A stretch of DNA of 64,000 bases from CAXXFQ01 sp963674475. Lineage in GTDB: Bacteria; Planctomycetota; Planctomycetia; Pirellulales; Thermoguttaceae. The stretch lies in the NCBI GenBank assembly GCA_963674475.2, contig CAXXFQ010000024.1, forward strand, positions 558,001-622,000, in the 5' to 3' direction. The notes below the pieces were generated by a model that had not been told where the DNA came from, did not search any database, and was given only the letters and a program-made list of their open reading frames with translations. Shown one piece after another: positions 61,800 to 64,000 of the stretch; position 1 is the stretch's first letter; every line of letters begins with the position of its first letter. A program made the translations under genes and the position numbers.

Positions 61800-63371
61800 C
61801 TAAAGCCAAAACGAAGTTAACCCTTTTATGGGAACCACGTTCAGTATGGTTTTTTTCACATCTCTCGGGAAAATGAATAGCCATCCGATTGCCGCATAGA
61901 CCAAACCGATCAAAACGACCTCCAGACCGAGGAATACGATATTGGAAGGATGGAACAGGTTTTTGACCAACTGCCCAAAAGCGATGCAAATCATACTTAC
62001 CAAGGCTGGCTTGCCATATACCTGACGTAAACATTGAGCATAGCTATACGAAAATTGCTTGGAGTAAGAATGCGCCAGATAGATCGCACTGCGAACAAAA
62101 ATACATATACTGATAAACCAGGCGACTTCCTCTAGTTGCCACCTCAGAAAGAGTGTGCCTAAAGTGACACCGATACATATAACAAAAGACACTACCACTT
62201 GGCTGTTAACGACTGCTCGAATGTCTCCACCGCCCAATGCCAGAAAATAGTTCGCGTCCTGGATATGTGTTATGACAGTGCCCGTAGCGAAAACGGCTAC
62301 AAAATACCATATCCAAACGCGATCTTGCCCGAGCCACAGGCCAATCAACTCTTGCCCAAATACACAAAATGGTATCATAATCCCGAAGCCAATGAACGCG
62401 GTAACCATCCCTATCTTTATAGAAAGTTGTCCAAATCTTTCGTTTCCATGGCCTTTGGCTTCCCGGCTTGCCAATGGAACCAGAGGTCGGCTCACTTGCG
62501 CTAAAAAGCCTCGCATTGCCGCAGCGATAACCAACGCGGGAGCAAAAGCGGTTACCATCTCTTCCCCCAACACTTTTCCGATGATGAGTACTGGACCTTG
62601 AATGGCCGCCGTGTCGGCGATGGAATTGATGAGGTTTATGGAACTGAAACTCAACATGGAACGGAACGTGGCAAAGTGGATCTCCCGAAAAGATAAAAAG
62701 TCAGACCCAATAAATTTCAAGCAAAACGCAAAACTGAAAATCACTTGTGTGAGTTGACTGAGCAAAATGGCAAGCCCGAAGAAAAAGATGGAGGGGCGAA
62801 CCAGTTCAAAAAAAGCGATTATCAAAAGAAGGCGAAAAATGCAACCAAATGACGAAATCGCATTGGATACGTCGTAACGATTCGCGCCGAGAAGCAACCC
62901 CGTAATCGCCGGTGATATCATTCGCAGGAAAAGGGCAACGGACATGCAAACCAGCAGGCCTGTCGTCTCCCAAACCAGGGTTTGGGGGATCGCATAGAAA
63001 TGGATAAAAAAAGGTATCGAACCCAAAGACAAAATCATGCCTAAAGCGCCTAAGCATCCGAGCATGGCTAGGCCCGTACTGCTTACCTGGCGAATTTTTT
63101 CCTGGTCTTTTTCCGTGATGGCTTTGGCGCAGTAACGTACCAGCGTTGGCCCCATCCCCAATTGCAAAATCCCAAAGAAAACCAGGGCCGAAGCTCCAAG
63201 CTGATAAATGCCATAAGATTGCTCACCAAGTCGCCAAATACCGTAGGGAAGCGAAATGAAGCCTATCGCCACCATGACCACCTGATTTACCCAACCGCTG
63301 GCCGCGTTCAGGGCAAATTGGCGCTTTAAGGAGATATGACTATCGGGATTTGGCGTGGCGTCTGCTGCCAT
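61800..63371 (-). CDS. polysaccharide flippase (Wzx/MATE-type, MVF superfamily)
   Basis: 523 residues with about 12-14 membrane helices. It opens with SLKRQFALNAASGWVNQVVM and GFISLPYGIWRLGEQSYGIY, the usual start of O-antigen/oligosaccharide flippases, and LGMGPTLVRYCAKAI follows. Such proteins move undecaprenyl-linked glycan units across the inner membrane. The start has GAGAAGGA six bases upstream. It is transcribed toward the FkbH-ACP genes. No glycosyltransferase is visible in the window, so the rest of the pathway may lie beyond the right edge or elsewhere. Confidence 0.88.
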   Translation of the reverse strand: MAADATPNPDSHISLKRQFALNAASGWVNQVVMVAIGFISLPYGIWRLGEQSYGIYQLGASALVFFGILQLGMGPTLVRYCAKAITEKDQEKIRQVSSTGLAMLGCLGALGMILSLGSIPFFIHFYAIPQTLVWETTGLLVCMSVALFLRMISPAITGLLLGANRYDVSNAISSFGCIFRLLLIIAFFELVRPSIFFFGLAILLSQLTQVIFSFAFCLKFIGSDFLSFREIHFATFRSMLSFSSINLINSIADTAAIQGPVLIIGKVLGEEMVTAFAPALVIAAAMRGFLAQVSRPLVPLASREAKGHGNERFGQLSIKIGMVTAFIGFGIMIPFCVFGQELIGLWLGQDRVWIWYFVAVFATGTVITHIQDANYFLALGGGDIRAVVNSQVVVSFVICIGVTLGTLFLRWQLEEVAWFISICIFVRSAIYLAHSYSKQFSYSYAQCLRQVYGKPALVSMICIAFGQLVKNLFHPSNIVFLGLEVVLIGLVYAAIGWLFIFPRDVKKTILNVVPIKGLTSFWL

Positions 63372-64000
63372 GAGAATCCTTCTCTAGAGCTGGCTTCATA
63401 ACCTTCAGTGGCATGAGATTAAAATAACTCGTTGCAGCAGAAGAGCTTAAGTAATGGCCATTTCGCAAGATGATGAATTTTCTGCCGCGTCAAACATATA
63501 AAGTTGGGTTTGAGGTAAACGAAAAACAATGAAAAAAATGAGCCGATGCTTTCTGAGCCTGCGGTGTCAAGCAAGAGCGGTGCCAGGCCGATACTGAATC
63601 ATCCTTGCTTCAAAGGCGTTTTGCGGGTGCCACGAAGTGAAGCTCCAAAAAAGATTTGCCAAAAACCATTTCCGTCAATGAACACCTGTCGGCGACGACC
63701 TGCGGTCCATTATGAACGCAAAATGACAGTGTTTTCGGTTTCGTCCATCTCGCTTGCTTTGATGATTACGTTAAGAAAGTCATGAAACCAGTTCTGGGTA
63801 TCGGTAACCTTGAATAGGATATAATCTATTGCTTTTGCGCAGTATAGCTAAATAGAACAACACCAACAATAGCGATTAAATCTGAAGATCTCCAAAACCT
63901 CGTCAGGAAAATACAAAGTGGAATAGATAGGGTTAATAGGTAGGATTTTTACGTCCCGTAGCCGATGCGAAAAGCCAGTCTTGGACTGGTGACCGGCTTT
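63372..64000. other. intergenic to the right edge; possible IS3 right end at the edge
   Basis: No gene is supported in 630 bp; the small ORF at 63546-63785 has no ribosome binding site or motif. Near 63961-63976 lies GCCGATGCGAAAAGCC, also present near 5469. The last 17 bases (CTGGTGACCGGCTTT) match the right end of the IS3 element at 18551-18570, so another copy may continue beyond the window. Confidence 0.45.

Noticed and set aside
63546..63785. 79-codon ORF near the right edge
   Set aside because: No ribosome binding site, motif or partner gene.
1..64000. tRNA and rRNA genes
   Set aside because: No cloverleaf or conserved rRNA stretch was recognised by eye; a tRNA scan would be needed to exclude them firmly.

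Overview
The window looks like a chromosomal segment of a planctomycete, most like the Pirellulales. The evidence is a giant secreted beta-helix protein carrying the planctomycete N-terminal export motif (LEPLEDRRML) and a dockerin, a PEP-CTERM protein, an ECF sigma factor of the Rhodopirellula/Verrucomicrobium type followed by a FecR/LamG anti-sigma, Tat-exported sugar enzymes (a TIM-barrel isomerase-like protein and a Gfo/Idh/MocA oxidoreductase), and many decayed insertion sequences. No rRNA, tRNA or CRISPR array was recognised.

Layout. 1-434: start of a Pmp-like secreted protein that runs off the left edge. 1354-4402 (minus): three genes that look like an activated phospho-headgroup pathway (nucleotidyltransferase, CobD/HisC-like PLP enzyme, CDP-alcohol phosphatidyltransferase). 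The last two are each preceded by the same ~143-bp leader. 4403-10200: mobile-element scrap around a BNR/sialidase-like secreted protein. 10279-18037 (minus): an acetate-type transport module (DUF485 protein, ActP-like symporter with a large extra loop), a 1114-residue PHP-sCache-PAS-CBS-DUF294 sensor, and a porin. 18190-23915: two unrecognised secreted proteins, IS remnants and a PEP-CTERM protein. 24603-29463 (plus): DNA polymerase IV and two tandem SPFH membrane proteins, the first with a Tyr/Gln/Gly-repeat tail. 29850-35909 (minus): the 2019-residue beta-helix protein. 37643-40418 (plus): a Tat isomerase-like protein and a Tat oxidoreductase.

41687-54198 is a sugar locus, probably for fructan or a related glycan: two GH32 enzymes, a sugar porter, a xylulokinase-type FGGY kinase, an ECF sigma with LamG-bearing anti-sigma, a sugar-binding lipoprotein with no visible permease, and a Tat metallophosphoesterase. 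A plausible reading is that the LamG domain senses glycan outside the membrane and releases the sigma factor. 54674-63371 (minus) is a surface-glycan cluster: flippase, FkbH, acyl carrier protein, MaoC dehydratase, SDR, a fused FrhB-hexapeptide transferase, aldo/keto reductase and SGNH-like protein, most of them closely spaced or overlapping.

The most unusual signal is a layer of short dispersed repeats. P113 is a ~113-bp near-perfect palindrome with four full copies, three of them in intergenic gaps of the sugar locus, plus a short relative inserted inside an IS3 orfA. P85 is a palindrome found five times, always at a junction between fragments of mobile genes. P75 is a pair of direct repeats flanking the kinase. 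There is also a composite repeat joining an IS3 5' end, P85, an RHS gene 3' end and a ~330-bp non-coding unit (R350). All homology and family statements come from reading the sequence; no search was run.
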